Of a stretch of 54,224 bases of DNA, positions 28,549-36,916 are shown one piece after another. Each line of letters starts with the position of its first letter. Positions within the stretch are counted from its first letter, which is position 1. This stretch comes from Clostridiales bacterium UBA4039 (GTDB lineage Bacteria; Bacillota; Clostridia; Lachnospirales; Vallitaleaceae). The notes beneath the pieces were generated by a model. The model was not told the DNA's origin. It worked only from the letters and a program-made list of their open reading frames with translations, and did not search any database. A program made the translations under genes and the position numbers. The stretch spans positions 1-54,224 of the forward strand of contig DGAD01000050.1 of NCBI GenBank assembly GCA_002382805.1, written 5' to 3'.

Positions 28549-30222
28549 ATGAAAATGAACAAGAACATTGGAAAGTACAAGCAATACCCAGTATTTAAAT
28601 ACGTTGACAGAACATGGCCAAATAATGAGCTAACCAAGGCGCCGCTGTTTTGTAGTGTTGACCTTCGCGATGGAAATCAATCTCTGCCAAACCCTATGGG
28701 CATTGAGGCGAAGATGAAGTTTTTTCAAATGCTTGTTGATATGGGATTCAAAGAGATTGAGATTGGATTTCCTTCAGCTTCAGATACAGAATATAAATTT
28801 TTACGTCGCTTAATTGAAGAAAACCGTATCCCAGAAGATGTTAAGGTTCAGGTTCTTGTTCAGGCGAGAGAGCACTTGATAGCCAAAACTTTTGAAGCCT
28901 TAGAAGGTGTTCATGCAGCAGTTGTTCATGTATATAATTCTACGTCAACAGCTCAACGCGAGATGGTGTTTAAGAAAACCAAAGAAGAGATTAAAGCGAT
29001 TGCTGTGGAAGGCGCGCAGTTGTTGCAAAAATACGCGACGCAGTACCCAGATACGGATTTTACCTTTGAATACTCACCGGAAAGTTTTACAGGTACAGAA
29101 ATGGAGTATGCACTAGAAGTAGTTCAAGCCGTTATTGATACATGGCAACCGACACCGGATCATAAAGCAATTATCAATCTTCCTGCAACAGTTGAGATGA
29201 CAACACCTAATGTATTTGCAGATGAGATTGAGTGGTTTTGCAAGAACTTGAATAACCGTGAGTCTGTACTTATTAGTTTGCATACCCATAATGATCGAGG
29301 AACGGGCGTAGCGGCAACAGAGCTTGGGATATTAGCAGGTGCAGACCGTGTTGAAGGAACATTGTTTGGCAATGGGGAACGAACAGGAAACCTTGATATA
29401 TTGACAATGGCTATGAATATGTATTCTCAAGGGATTGAACCTGGATTATATATGGAAGATATTAACCGAGTGATTGATACCTATGAAACCTGTACAGGAA
29501 TGCATGTCCATGAACGTCACCCATATGCAGGTAAGCTCGTCTATACTGCGTTTTCAGGCTCCCATCAAGATGCGATTCGAAAAGGGCTTCAAGTGTATAA
29601 AGAGCGTGAAGAAAAAGTATGGGATGTACCATATCTTCCCATTGATCCAGCAGATATCGGGCGTATGTACGAACCGATTATACGTATTAACAGCCAATCA
29701 GGAAAAGGCGGAGTTGCTTACATCCTTGAAGCAGATTATGGTTATCAATGTCCTAAGGCGATGCATCCTGAGATTAGCTATCATGTACAAAAAGAAGCTG
29801 ATCGCTTAAGTAGGGAATTGACGAATCAGGAAATATTTGATATTTTTAATAAGACGTTTATTAATGTAGTTGAACCCAATGCATTAGTACATTTTTCATA
29901 TGCGTATGATAACAAAGAAAATGGACATATGTCTGTAAAAGCATCGGTGATTATCAATGGTATCAAAAAAGAAGTGTCAGGCGAGGGCAATGGTCCGGTA
30001 TCAGCCTTCTTTAATGCCATTGCACCAATGCTAGAAGGAACATATTCCTTGGTCAATTATAATGAGCATGCCTTAAGCGAGACGGCAACAGCAGATGCGG
30101 CTGCATATATCCAGTTGAAAAATCAAGATGGTGTGCTACATTATGGTATCGGCCAAGATTCCAATATTGACAACGCATCCATACGAGCAATTATGAGTGC
30201 ACTTAATGGGTTTGATCACTAG
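28549..30222 (+). CDS. leuA: 2-isopropylmalate synthase, long (type 2) form
   Basis: Condenses acetyl-CoA with 2-ketoisovalerate, the first committed step to leucine. The 557-residue protein has the DRE-TIM barrel signature CSVDLRDGNQSLPNPM near residue 35 and the metal-binding histidines in SLHTHNDRGTGVAA near residue 245. The C-terminal LeuA allosteric domain, about residues 430-557, mediates leucine inhibition in the family. AGGAGG precedes the ATG. The gene stands alone; leuBCD are not in the window. Control by the T-box ahead of it matches the product. Confidence 0.95.
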   Translation: MKMNKNIGKYKQYPVFKYVDRTWPNNELTKAPLFCSVDLRDGNQSLPNPMGIEAKMKFFQMLVDMGFKEIEIGFPSASDTEYKFLRRLIEENRIPEDVKVQVLVQAREHLIAKTFEALEGVHAAVVHVYNSTSTAQREMVFKKTKEEIKAIAVEGAQLLQKYATQYPDTDFTFEYSPESFTGTEMEYALEVVQAVIDTWQPTPDHKAIINLPATVEMTTPNVFADEIEWFCKNLNNRESVLISLHTHNDRGTGVAATELGILAGADRVEGTLFGNGERTGNLDILTMAMNMYSQGIEPGLYMEDINRVIDTYETCTGMHVHERHPYAGKLVYTAFSGSHQDAIRKGLQVYKEREEKVWDVPYLPIDPADIGRMYEPIIRINSQSGKGGVAYILEADYGYQCPKAMHPEISYHVQKEADRLSRELTNQEIFDIFNKTFINVVEPNALVHFSYAYDNKENGHMSVKASVIINGIKKEVSGEGNGPVSAFFNAIAPMLEGTYSLVNYNEHALSETATADAAAYIQLKNQDGVLHYGIGQDSNIDNASIRAIMSALNGFDH

Positions 30223-30249
30223 TTTTTTACATAACCGGAAAGGGTAACA

Positions 30250-31179
30250 ATGGATATTCAAAATGTATTATTAAAACTTGCACAACTATTTATTCTGCTT
30301 TTTGCAGGATATATCCTTGTGGGAGTTAAAGGAATCAAACAAGAAGCAGCAAAACATATTTCAAACCTTATTTTTTCATTTACATTACCGGCGATGTTGA
30401 TCTCGAGTATGGTCAACACGGTAGAGATTACACGCGAAGATGTCCTGCGCGTGATGCTGATTGCCATCGTGCAATACGGATTTTTAATCATAGCAGCCAT
30501 CGTATTGACAAAACTGCTACGAGTTCCTTATGAGGATGTTGGTCTCTATCGATTCATGATTTTATTTGGCAATGTCGCCTTTGTTGGATATCCTGTATTA
30601 AGTGCCGTACTTGGCAATGACGCACTCTTTTTTGCAGCTATTTTAAACTTGCCATTTAATATCCTGGTCTTTACTTTGGGGATTACATTTATCACCCATG
30701 GAACGGACCAGCATCAAAAACTTGAACTTAAGGTGTTTTTAAATCCTGGCCTGATAGCCACGGTGATTGGTCTGATTTTATTTTTTGCATCGATTCAGTT
30801 ACCAACTTTTGTCAACGAACTTCTTGCAGATGTTGGAGATATGACAACCCCACTATCACTTCTTGTAATAGGTGCATCTCTATATGGTGTGGATATTCGT
30901 TCAATCTTTAAGAAGCGGATGATTTTTATATTTAGCTTTATCAAATTGATTGTTATACCGACCTTATTAGCCATCATCTTATGGCTTGCAGGTGTGGATA
31001 CAATGATTGCCTCGGTTGTTATCATCCTAAGTGGAATGCCGATGGCAGCCAATGCAGTGATTCTTTGTCAAGAGTATGACACCCATGTTATGGAATCATC
31101 AGAAGCGGTTTTTGTGTCTACATTACTCCTTGGGGTGTCCTTACCCTATATGATTTTTCTTATTCGCTTTTTGTTCTAG
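30250..31179 (+). CDS. AEC-family (auxin efflux carrier-like) transporter
   Basis: A 309-residue integral membrane protein with about ten helices in two inverted halves. The first half starts with LAQLFILLFAGYILVGVKGI and contains NLIFSFTLPAMLISSM. The second contains PLSLLVIGASLYGVDIR and GMPMAANAVILCQEY. Bacterial relatives move malate, malonate or other small organic acids; the substrate here is unknown. It starts 27 bases after leuA and may be co-transcribed, hinting at an amino-acid precursor or organic acid. Confidence 0.87.
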   Translation: MDIQNVLLKLAQLFILLFAGYILVGVKGIKQEAAKHISNLIFSFTLPAMLISSMVNTVEITREDVLRVMLIAIVQYGFLIIAAIVLTKLLRVPYEDVGLYRFMILFGNVAFVGYPVLSAVLGNDALFFAAILNLPFNILVFTLGITFITHGTDQHQKLELKVFLNPGLIATVIGLILFFASIQLPTFVNELLADVGDMTTPLSLLVIGASLYGVDIRSIFKKRMIFIFSFIKLIVIPTLLAIILWLAGVDTMIASVVIILSGMPMAANAVILCQEYDTHVMESSEAVFVSTLLLGVSLPYMIFLIRFLF

Positions 31180-31234
31180 GTATAAGGGTTAAAACCCCTA
31201 ATGCGAACATTTTGTTAAGAATGAAGAAAATAGT

Positions 31235-31263
31235 TTGACTTTTGATTTCGCCTAGGATATAGT
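31235..31263 (+). promoter_or_regulatory. guaA promoter
   Basis: TTGACT (31235-31240) and TATAGT (31258-31263) have a 17-base spacer. The leader is only about 30 bases, too short for a purine riboswitch. Confidence 0.8.
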
Positions 31264-31299
31264 AGAGTACAAATGTTTTATAATTTAGGAGGTTGATCC

Positions 31300-32835
31300 A
31301 TGAATCATGAGTTAGTCATTGTTTTAGACTTTGGTGGACAATATAATCAGTTAATTGCTAGACGTGTACGTGAAGCAAATGTGTATGCAGAAGTTATGCA
31401 TTATGAGACACCTATTGAAGAAATTGTAGCGCGCAATCCGAAGGGGATTATTTTTACCGGAGGACCTAGCGTGGTATATGAAGAAAGCGCACCTAAGATT
31501 GACCCTAAGATCTTTGACTTAGGAATTCCAATCCTTGGTATCTGCTATGGATCTCAATTGATGGGATATACATTGGGAGCGGAAGTAGCCAAAGCTCCAC
31601 AACGTGAATACGGTAAAATAGATATGGAAGTGGATACCAACCATATACTTTTCAAAAACGTATCTAAGGAAACGACATCTTGGATGAGCCATACATACTT
31701 TGTAAGCAACCCACCAGAAGGCTTTGTTGTTACTGCTAAGACTGATACATGTCCGGTAGCAGCGATGGCTAATGAAGAGAAAAAGCTTTATGGAGTTCAA
31801 TTCCATCCAGAAGTTAACCACACGCCAGAAGGGCAAAAGATGCTTGTGAACTTCTTGGTAGATGTCTGCGGATGTAGCCAGGACTGGATCATGAGCGATT
31901 TTGCAGAAGAACAAGTTGCAAAGCTACGTGAAAAAATCGGCGATAAAAAAGTCTTATTGGCACTTTCAGGCGGGGTAGACTCCTCCGTAGCAGCTGTACT
32001 TATTCATCGAGCCGTTGGAAAACAATTAACTTGTATCTTTGTTGACCACGGATTACTTCGTAAAAATGAAGGAGATGATGTGGAACGTGTCTTTGGCGAA
32101 GAATTTGACATGAACATCATCCGTGTTAACTGCGAAGACCAATTCTTAGGCAAGTTAGCTGGTGTTGATGACCCAGAGAAAAAACGTAAGATTATCGGTG
32201 AAGAATTCATCCGTGTCTTTGAAGCAGAAGCGAAAAAAATAGGAACAGTAGACTTCCTTGTCCAAGGAACTATCTATCCGGACGTAATCGAAAGCGGAAC
32301 CAAAGACGCTGCCGTTATCAAGAGCCACCACAATGTGGGTGGACTACCTGAGCACGTTGATTTTAAAGAAATCATTGAGCCTTTACGTGACCTTTTCAAA
32401 GATGAAGTCCGTAATGTCGGTCGTGCCCTTGGTATTCCTGAATTCCTAGTTGCACGTCAGCCGTTCCCAGGTCCGGGACTTGCGATTCGTGTCATCGGTC
32501 CTGTGAGTAAAGATAAGCTTGATATTCTTCGTGAAGCGGACTATATCTTTAGAGAAGAAGTTAAAAAAGCAGGCATCGCATCCGGTTTAGGCCAATACTT
32601 TGCCGTATTAACCAACCTTCGAAGCGTTGGAGTTATGGGGGATGAACGTACATATAGCTATACTGTAGCCTTACGTTCCGTTGATACCTCAGACTTTATG
32701 ACAGCAGACTGGTCCAGAATACCTTACGACATCCTTGCGAAAGTAAGTAATCGTATCGTTAATGAAGTCGACCATGTCAACCGAATCTGCTATGATATTA
32801 CGAGTAAACCACCAGCAACGATTGAGTGGGAATAA
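31300..32835 (+). CDS. guaA: GMP synthase (glutamine-hydrolysing)
   Basis: Converts XMP to GMP using glutamine and ATP. The 511-residue protein has an N-terminal class I amidotransferase domain with the cysteine nucleophile in [11 protein letters not shown] and His/Glu in [11 protein letters not shown]. The ATP pyrophosphatase domain has the P-loop [17 protein letters not shown]. The C-terminal dimerisation domain ends KPPATIEWE. The last five codons are the left edge of a long repeat, showing that this 3' end has been used as an insertion site; the coding sequence is intact. Confidence 0.97.
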   Translation: MNHELVIVLDFGGQYNQLIARRVREANVYAEVMHYETPIEEIVARNPKGIIFTGGPSVVYEESAPKIDPKIFDLGIPILGICYGSQLMGYTLGAEVAKAPQREYGKIDMEVDTNHILFKNVSKETTSWMSHTYFVSNPPEGFVVTAKTDTCPVAAMANEEKKLYGVQFHPEVNHTPEGQKMLVNFLVDVCGCSQDWIMSDFAEEQVAKLREKIGDKKVLLALSGGVDSSVAAVLIHRAVGKQLTCIFVDHGLLRKNEGDDVERVFGEEFDMNIIRVNCEDQFLGKLAGVDDPEKKRKIIGEEFIRVFEAEAKKIGTVDFLVQGTIYPDVIESGTKDAAVIKSHHNVGGLPEHVDFKEIIEPLRDLFKDEVRNVGRALGIPEFLVARQPFPGPGLAIRVIGPVSKDKLDILREADYIFREEVKKAGIASGLGQYFAVLTNLRSVGVMGDERTYSYTVALRSVDTSDFMTADWSRIPYDILAKVSNRIVNEVDHVNRICYDITSKPPATIEWE

Positions 32836-32949
32836 TCGCTGATTTCTGGAAAATGTTATAATACAGGGCTTCAGCGGCATGTTGAAAAGCAGCATATAAA
32901 AAATGTTCAAATGAACTAAAAAATATTAAATTAAGATATAAAAGTATAG

Positions 32950-32987
32950 TCGCAACTCAAATGTTTGAGTTGCGATTATTATTTTTT
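32950..32987 (+). terminator. Terminator within repeat copy 1 (guaA terminator)
   Basis: TCGCAACTCA (32950-32959) pairs with TGAGTTGCGA (32966-32975); T-rich sequence follows. The identical hairpin occurs at 36287-36312. Confidence 0.8.
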
Positions 32988-33114
32988 ACGATTTAATTTG
33001 ATTTATATAATCATTTTTTATAATTTCAGATGCAGAAATATAACATTCTGTTCTATGACCTGACCTCAATCTAAATAACAATATATAGCTAGGTTTTTTG
33101 ATATTAGATTAGGG

Positions 33115-33240
33115 TTACTGTATCTTAGTTCTTGGAATAACTTGTAAATTGTACTTAATATAAAGTCCTGTTGCGATACGGCGTTGTTCTAATGAATACA
33201 TGGAACAATTCTTTCTTAAGGTCCAAGATTTTGTCCGCAT
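33115..33240 (-). pseudogene. Decayed IS3-family orfA fragment in repeat copy 1
   Basis: A 41-codon frame reads MRTKSWTLRKNC then SMYSLEQRRIATGLYIKYNL. The YSLEQR...LYIKYN pattern resembles the start of IS3/IS150-type orfA proteins, which then normally continue with a helix-turn-helix. Here it stops at once, so it is a remnant. In copy 2 the ATG has become GTG. The match is from memory and short. Confidence 0.4.
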
Positions 33241-33278
33241 CCCCGTATGACAATTTTGCTTAACTAGAACACCTTGCC

Positions 33279-33307
33279 TTGTAATTATTTCAAACTGGTA
33301 ATATAAT
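33279..33307 (+). promoter_or_regulatory. Promoter of the restriction endonuclease gene
   Basis: TTGTAA (33279-33284) and TATAAT (33302-33307) are separated by 17 bases, about 40 bases ahead of the start codon. Confidence 0.75.
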
Positions 33308-33346
33308 GAAATGTGTATATTAAAATTATGTTTGAGAGGGTTGCAA

Positions 33347-34438
33347 ATGAAATCATCAGTATTAAAAATATTAAATGATTTAAAGAATGAAGTTAATGAT
33401 AATATTTCGTTCTGGGACGGTATGAAAAAGTGGGATGAATTTGAAGAATTTGTTGCTAATTATTTCATTGAAAAATGTAAATTAGAGCAAACCCAAATTA
33501 TAAAACAAGTTGTGTATAACAAAGGTTCTAATTTGTTTCCTGATATAATAATAATCGGGCAAAATGATGAAAAAATTGGTGTAGAAGTAAAGCTGAAATC
33601 ATCAAAAAGTTCAGGGTGGAAAACACTCGGTGGAAGTGTTTATGAAACTTCAAAACGTAGTGACTTTAAAGTGATTTTTTTGGTTTTTGGACATAAAGAA
33701 TTATTAGAGATTAAAACTGCTGATTTTTATGAATCAATAGTTGATATTAAGGTTACTCATTCCCCACGATATTATCTAGACATAGAGAATGAAAATACAC
33801 CGTTACTTGAGGAATTGAACTTAGAAAGTGATGATGGTGAGTCAATAATCAAAGCCTTTAAACAAAAAACGATAGAAGAATTAAAAGATGGGCAATCACT
33901 TTGGTGGGTAGATAGTTATAATAATCTTGATAAAGATGCTTATTTAAGTTCAAGTTTAAAACCTTGGAGTACGTTAGATAAAATAGACAGAACGGAAAAA
34001 TTAGTTGAAATGATGGTATTTTTTCCAGAGGTATTTGACGTTATTTCAGCAAAAAATTATAAAAAAATTCCAGAGTTCTTAATAAAGAAATATGGTGTTT
34101 ATACTCCTTCGTTACGAGATATTTTTTCGGCAGGTGGTAAGGTTGAATTTCTACTTCCTTCGAGTGAGGTGATTGAATTACCGGCAGTGCATGGGAGAAT
34201 GTATCAAAATGCCAAAGAAATAAGCAGTTTTCTTAATATGGAGAGTTTAAGTGAATATGAAAAACAATCCATATACGAAGATATCTTAAATTATTGGCAA
34301 GAAAGTAAGGAAGATATTTCAATTGATGACTTAGAATCTATTTGGTTGAGTAAAATTGAAAATAACTCTAGAGAAACTTTTGAAAAGAGAGGGATACCTA
34401 TTAGTGCGAGAGAGATATATCTTTCAGAGTTGCTCTAG
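33347..34438 (+). CDS. Probable type II restriction endonuclease, PD-(D/E)XK fold
   Basis: A 363-residue protein without recognisable family assignment beyond the nuclease core. The motif is FPDIIII with Asp66, then GVEVKLK with Glu80 and Lys82, that is PD-X13-EVK, the classic metal-dependent nuclease centre. Its position tail-to-tail with a C5-cytosine methyltransferase, with 8 bases between stop codons, supports a restriction role. The ATG at 33347 is chosen because GAGAGGG lies upstream; the in-frame ATG at 33311 has no site. The cut site cannot be read from sequence. Base composition is AT-rich compared with flanking genes, consistent with transfer. Confidence 0.75.
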   Translation: MKSSVLKILNDLKNEVNDNISFWDGMKKWDEFEEFVANYFIEKCKLEQTQIIKQVVYNKGSNLFPDIIIIGQNDEKIGVEVKLKSSKSSGWKTLGGSVYETSKRSDFKVIFLVFGHKELLEIKTADFYESIVDIKVTHSPRYYLDIENENTPLLEELNLESDDGESIIKAFKQKTIEELKDGQSLWWVDSYNNLDKDAYLSSSLKPWSTLDKIDRTEKLVEMMVFFPEVFDVISAKNYKKIPEFLIKKYGVYTPSLRDIFSAGGKVEFLLPSSEVIELPAVHGRMYQNAKEISSFLNMESLSEYEKQSIYEDILNYWQESKEDISIDDLESIWLSKIENNSRETFEKRGIPISAREIYLSELL

Positions 34439-34446
34439 AGTATGAT

Positions 34447-35613
34447 TTACTTGCGTTTTCTATCAAAGTAATTCTTTACTTGTTTGGACAAATGCCATGC
34501 AAGAAGTGGAGGGACAGCATTACCGACCTGTACATATGCTTTACTTGCTGAACCAATTAGTTCGAAATCATCAGGAAATGATTGGATTCGTAGACATTCA
34601 CGTACAGTAAGTCTTCTGTGCTCGTTGTAGTGAAATTCAATATTTCCGTGATGTTGTGCTCGAATCGTAGGGCTCGGAAAATCCCTTTTTATTGGTTTAT
34701 TGCCTTGTAAATGACTTCCGTAATTTTTAGCTTTACTATACTGCGTGTGATTAGGAATATCCGTTTTAAGTTTACCGTTGATTTCTAATAAATCATTAAT
34801 TGCATCAAATGATGTTACCCATTGCTCACGATCGTCGCTTCCATCCGCTGCGTGTGTTGGGATTGGCTCATGAAATGAAACTTTAGAATCTTGGCGTGTG
34901 CCTATAATAAAAACTCTTTCTCGTGTTTGTGGTACACCATAATCTGCGGCCATTAATAGGTGATGGGTAATATTATATCTAGGCTCGATTGATGCAAAGT
35001 CTTTTTTTATTATATCAAGAGCATTTCCTAGATTAGTTAATCCTTTTACGTTTTCGGCGATAAAAAGCTCGGGTTGAGTCATTTCAATTACGCGTTTCAT
35101 TTGTAAATATAGTTGTCCGCGTTCGCTTGATAAACCTTTTCTCTTGCCTGACATAGAAAAATCTTGACAAGGGAATCCACCAATAACTACATCGCAATGA
35201 GGAATAACGTTACCTTGATCTAGGTATTCTTTGATATCGTGACATACTGGCGCATGATTAAAATAGTTTTCATATGTGAGACAAGCTTCATTAAAAATAT
35301 CATTAGCGAATACAATGTCAAAACCGTTGTTGGGATAGAATTTACCTAAATAAGTAAAATCTCCTTTGAATCCTAAATCCATTCCACCGCATCCAGAAAA
35401 AAGCGAAACGACTCTTAATTTTCTATTAGTTTCATCTTCTGATTTTATTAAATATGATTCAAGAGCTTCGTTGATTATTTCTGATTTTTTTTTCTTAGGG
35501 TTATCAGTGACATGTTTCTCAAGTAGCCCTAGAACATCATCTTTAATATAAAAAGTTTTGCGTTCACCTTGATTTGAAATTGATTTTGATTTTTTTGCTG
35601 GTCCTTTTTTCAT
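34447..35613 (-). CDS. C5-cytosine DNA methyltransferase with a ribbon-helix-helix-like N-terminus
   Basis: A 388-residue enzyme that methylates cytosine at C5 and should protect the host from the neighbouring nuclease. Conserved motifs: I, LFSGCGGMDLGF (71-82); IV, GGFPCQDFSMSG with catalytic Cys149; VI, ENVKGL (187-192); VIII, QTRERVFIIG (229-238); IX, RLTVRECLRIQSFPDDF; X, YVQVGNAVPPLLAWHL. Residues 1-60 are extra: a basic tail, a beta-strand KTFYIK and two helices including SEIINEALESYLI, the pattern of Arc/MetJ ribbon-helix-helix DNA-binding domains. An inverted repeat over its promoter could be the target. AAGGAGG precedes the ATG. Confidence 0.93.
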   Translation of the reverse strand: MKKGPAKKSKSISNQGERKTFYIKDDVLGLLEKHVTDNPKKKKSEIINEALESYLIKSEDETNRKLRVVSLFSGCGGMDLGFKGDFTYLGKFYPNNGFDIVFANDIFNEACLTYENYFNHAPVCHDIKEYLDQGNVIPHCDVVIGGFPCQDFSMSGKRKGLSSERGQLYLQMKRVIEMTQPELFIAENVKGLTNLGNALDIIKKDFASIEPRYNITHHLLMAADYGVPQTRERVFIIGTRQDSKVSFHEPIPTHAADGSDDREQWVTSFDAINDLLEINGKLKTDIPNHTQYSKAKNYGSHLQGNKPIKRDFPSPTIRAQHHGNIEFHYNEHRRLTVRECLRIQSFPDDFELIGSASKAYVQVGNAVPPLLAWHLSKQVKNYFDRKRK

Positions 35614-35631
35614 TACTTCAACCTCCTTCGT

Positions 35632-35659
35632 GTTTACAAGGTAATCTTACTATGTAAAC
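35632..35659. promoter_or_regulatory. Inverted repeat over the methyltransferase promoter (candidate operator)
   Basis: GTTTACA (35632-35638) and TGTAAAC (35653-35659) are perfect 7-base arms 14 bases apart. They straddle the methyltransferase -10 box at 35644-35649. The region also lies upstream of the divergent 98-residue gene. Confidence 0.65.
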
Positions 35660-35672
35660 ATCCCTTTGTCAA
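35644..35672 (-). promoter_or_regulatory. Promoter of the methyltransferase gene
   Basis: On the minus strand TTGACA (35672-35667) and TAAGAT (35649-35644) have a 17-base spacer. Confidence 0.75.
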
Positions 35673-35719
35673 GGTTGAAAATATAGGGTTTCTTCAAACG
35701 TGAGAGGAGAACATCTCAT

Positions 35720-36016
35720 ATGAAAATGGAAGTAGTATTTAACAATAATTTTATAGAATATAGTAATTACAGTGTTGACGAAATATATAGAGCTATAAAA
35801 AAGGCGTTTTTTAAACATGATTTACCTAGTATCTTAGATAATGAAATTTTAACCTTTCGGGACAGAAGAAGAGAAGATGATTTCGCAAATATGTGGAATG
35901 CTATAACTAGCCTGATGAAATCACAATGGTTTCTTAAATGTGCTTCATCATGTGTTTTCTATGATGATGAAGGAACGGTTGAAGATGTATTATCTCAAGC
36001 ATGGAAGTTTAAATGA
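35720..36016 (+). CDS. Unknown 98-residue protein of the restriction-modification island
   Basis: A soluble, charged protein with no family I recognise. It begins MKMEVVFNNNFIEYSNYS, includes a predicted helix NYSVDEIYRAIKKAFFK and a basic patch FRDRRREDD, and ends DVLSQAWKFK. GAGAGGAGA lies upstream of the ATG at 35720. It is transcribed away from the methyltransferase and shares its promoter region with the inverted repeat. A control or accessory role in the restriction unit is possible, but it lacks a clear helix-turn-helix of the C-protein type. Confidence 0.65.
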   Translation: MKMEVVFNNNFIEYSNYSVDEIYRAIKKAFFKHDLPSILDNEILTFRDRRREDDFANMWNAITSLMKSQWFLKCASSCVFYDDEGTVEDVLSQAWKFK

Positions 36017-36286
36017 ATTGAAAAACTAGCATTGTATTCTGACTCCATTTTGACTCCAAAAAGTTTGACAGTCAATTTTTTCACTGAAAATAGTGATAAT
36101 ATGAACATGTGATACCGCTATTTATCAACAAAAAACACGACATACAAACTAATTGGTATTGAGTGGGAATAATCGCTGGTTTCCGAAAAAATTTATAATA
36201 CAGGGCTTCAGCGGCATGTTGAAAAGCAGCATATAAAAAATGTTCAAATGAACTAAAAAATATTAAATTAAGATATAAAAGTATAG

Positions 36287-36324
36287 TCGCAACTCAAATG
36301 TTTGAGTTGCGATTATTATTTTTT
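36287..36324 (+). terminator. Terminator hairpin within repeat copy 2
   Basis: Same stem and T-rich tail as in copy 1. No gene now ends immediately upstream of it, so it is probably a relic of the duplicated guaA end. Confidence 0.7.
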
Positions 36325-36450
36325 ACGATTTAATTTGATTTATATAATCATTTTTTATAATTTCAGATGCAGAAATATAACATTCTGTTCTATGACCTGC
36401 CTCAATCTAAATAACAATATATAGGTAGGTTTTTTGATATTAGATTAGGG

Positions 36451-36576
36451 TTACTGTATCTTAGTTCTTGGAATAACTTGTAAATTGTACTTAATATAAA
36501 GTCCTGTTGCGATACGGCGTTGTTCTAATGAATACATGGAACAATTCTTTCTTAAGGTCCAAGATTTTGTCCGCAC
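36451..36576 (-). pseudogene. Decayed IS3-family orfA fragment in repeat copy 2
   Basis: Same 41-codon remnant as in copy 1, but the start codon reads GTG. Its presence in both copies shows that the fragment was already decayed before the segment was duplicated. Confidence 0.4.
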
Positions 36577-36916
36577 CCCCGGATATACATTAATTACTGC
36601 TAAGTACGAAAAATAATCTGCTCAAATATCACGGCAGAGATCTAAGTGCTTGAATAACACTTCTCGTTTATTCGGCAAAGAAAATATATTGATTATGTAT
36701 AAGCACACCATAAATAAAATATTTCGATGTAATTTTTGTATTGGAATTAGCAAGAAGTGCACACGGTGATACATGACTGATAGGGCTATATATAGATTTT
36801 ATCCAGGCCTAAACTTAAGTAAATTTGGACATGTAGAATATCTCTATTCGTATAGGCTTCGCAAGTTAGATATCAATAAGTTTGTTTACACTAGAAAGTA
36901 TATACTATGCCGGAAT

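Larger units (their letters stand above)
32821..33245 (+). repeat. Long direct repeat, copy 1 (starts in the last codons of guaA)
   Basis: About 425 bases beginning ATTGAGTGGGAATAATCGCTG are repeated at 36158-36581. By eye, the copies differ by a cluster of five substitutions just after the guaA stop, one 1-base deletion, and two or three other changes. The repeat holds the guaA stop, a terminator hairpin and a decayed transposase fragment. The region 32836-33346 has no intact gene. Confidence 0.93.
36158..36581 (+). repeat. Long direct repeat, copy 2 (guaA-end duplication)
   Basis: The left edge is ATTGAGTGGGAATAATCGCTG, the last five codons of guaA including the stop, without the rest of guaA. 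Homology to copy 1 then continues to about 36581, at an offset of 3337 falling to 3336 bases. The sequence just before 36158 is unrelated to guaA. From 36017 to 36916 I see no intact gene: only this repeat and AT-rich DNA on either side. Confidence 0.93.

Noticed and set aside
31183..31198. Short hairpin AAGGGTT/AACCCCT after the AEC transporter gene
   Set aside because: Stem has a mismatch and no T run; too weak to call a terminator.
32821..33245. Long repeat considered as a complete insertion sequence
   Set aside because: No intact transposase and no terminal inverted repeats; the left edge falls within guaA codons.
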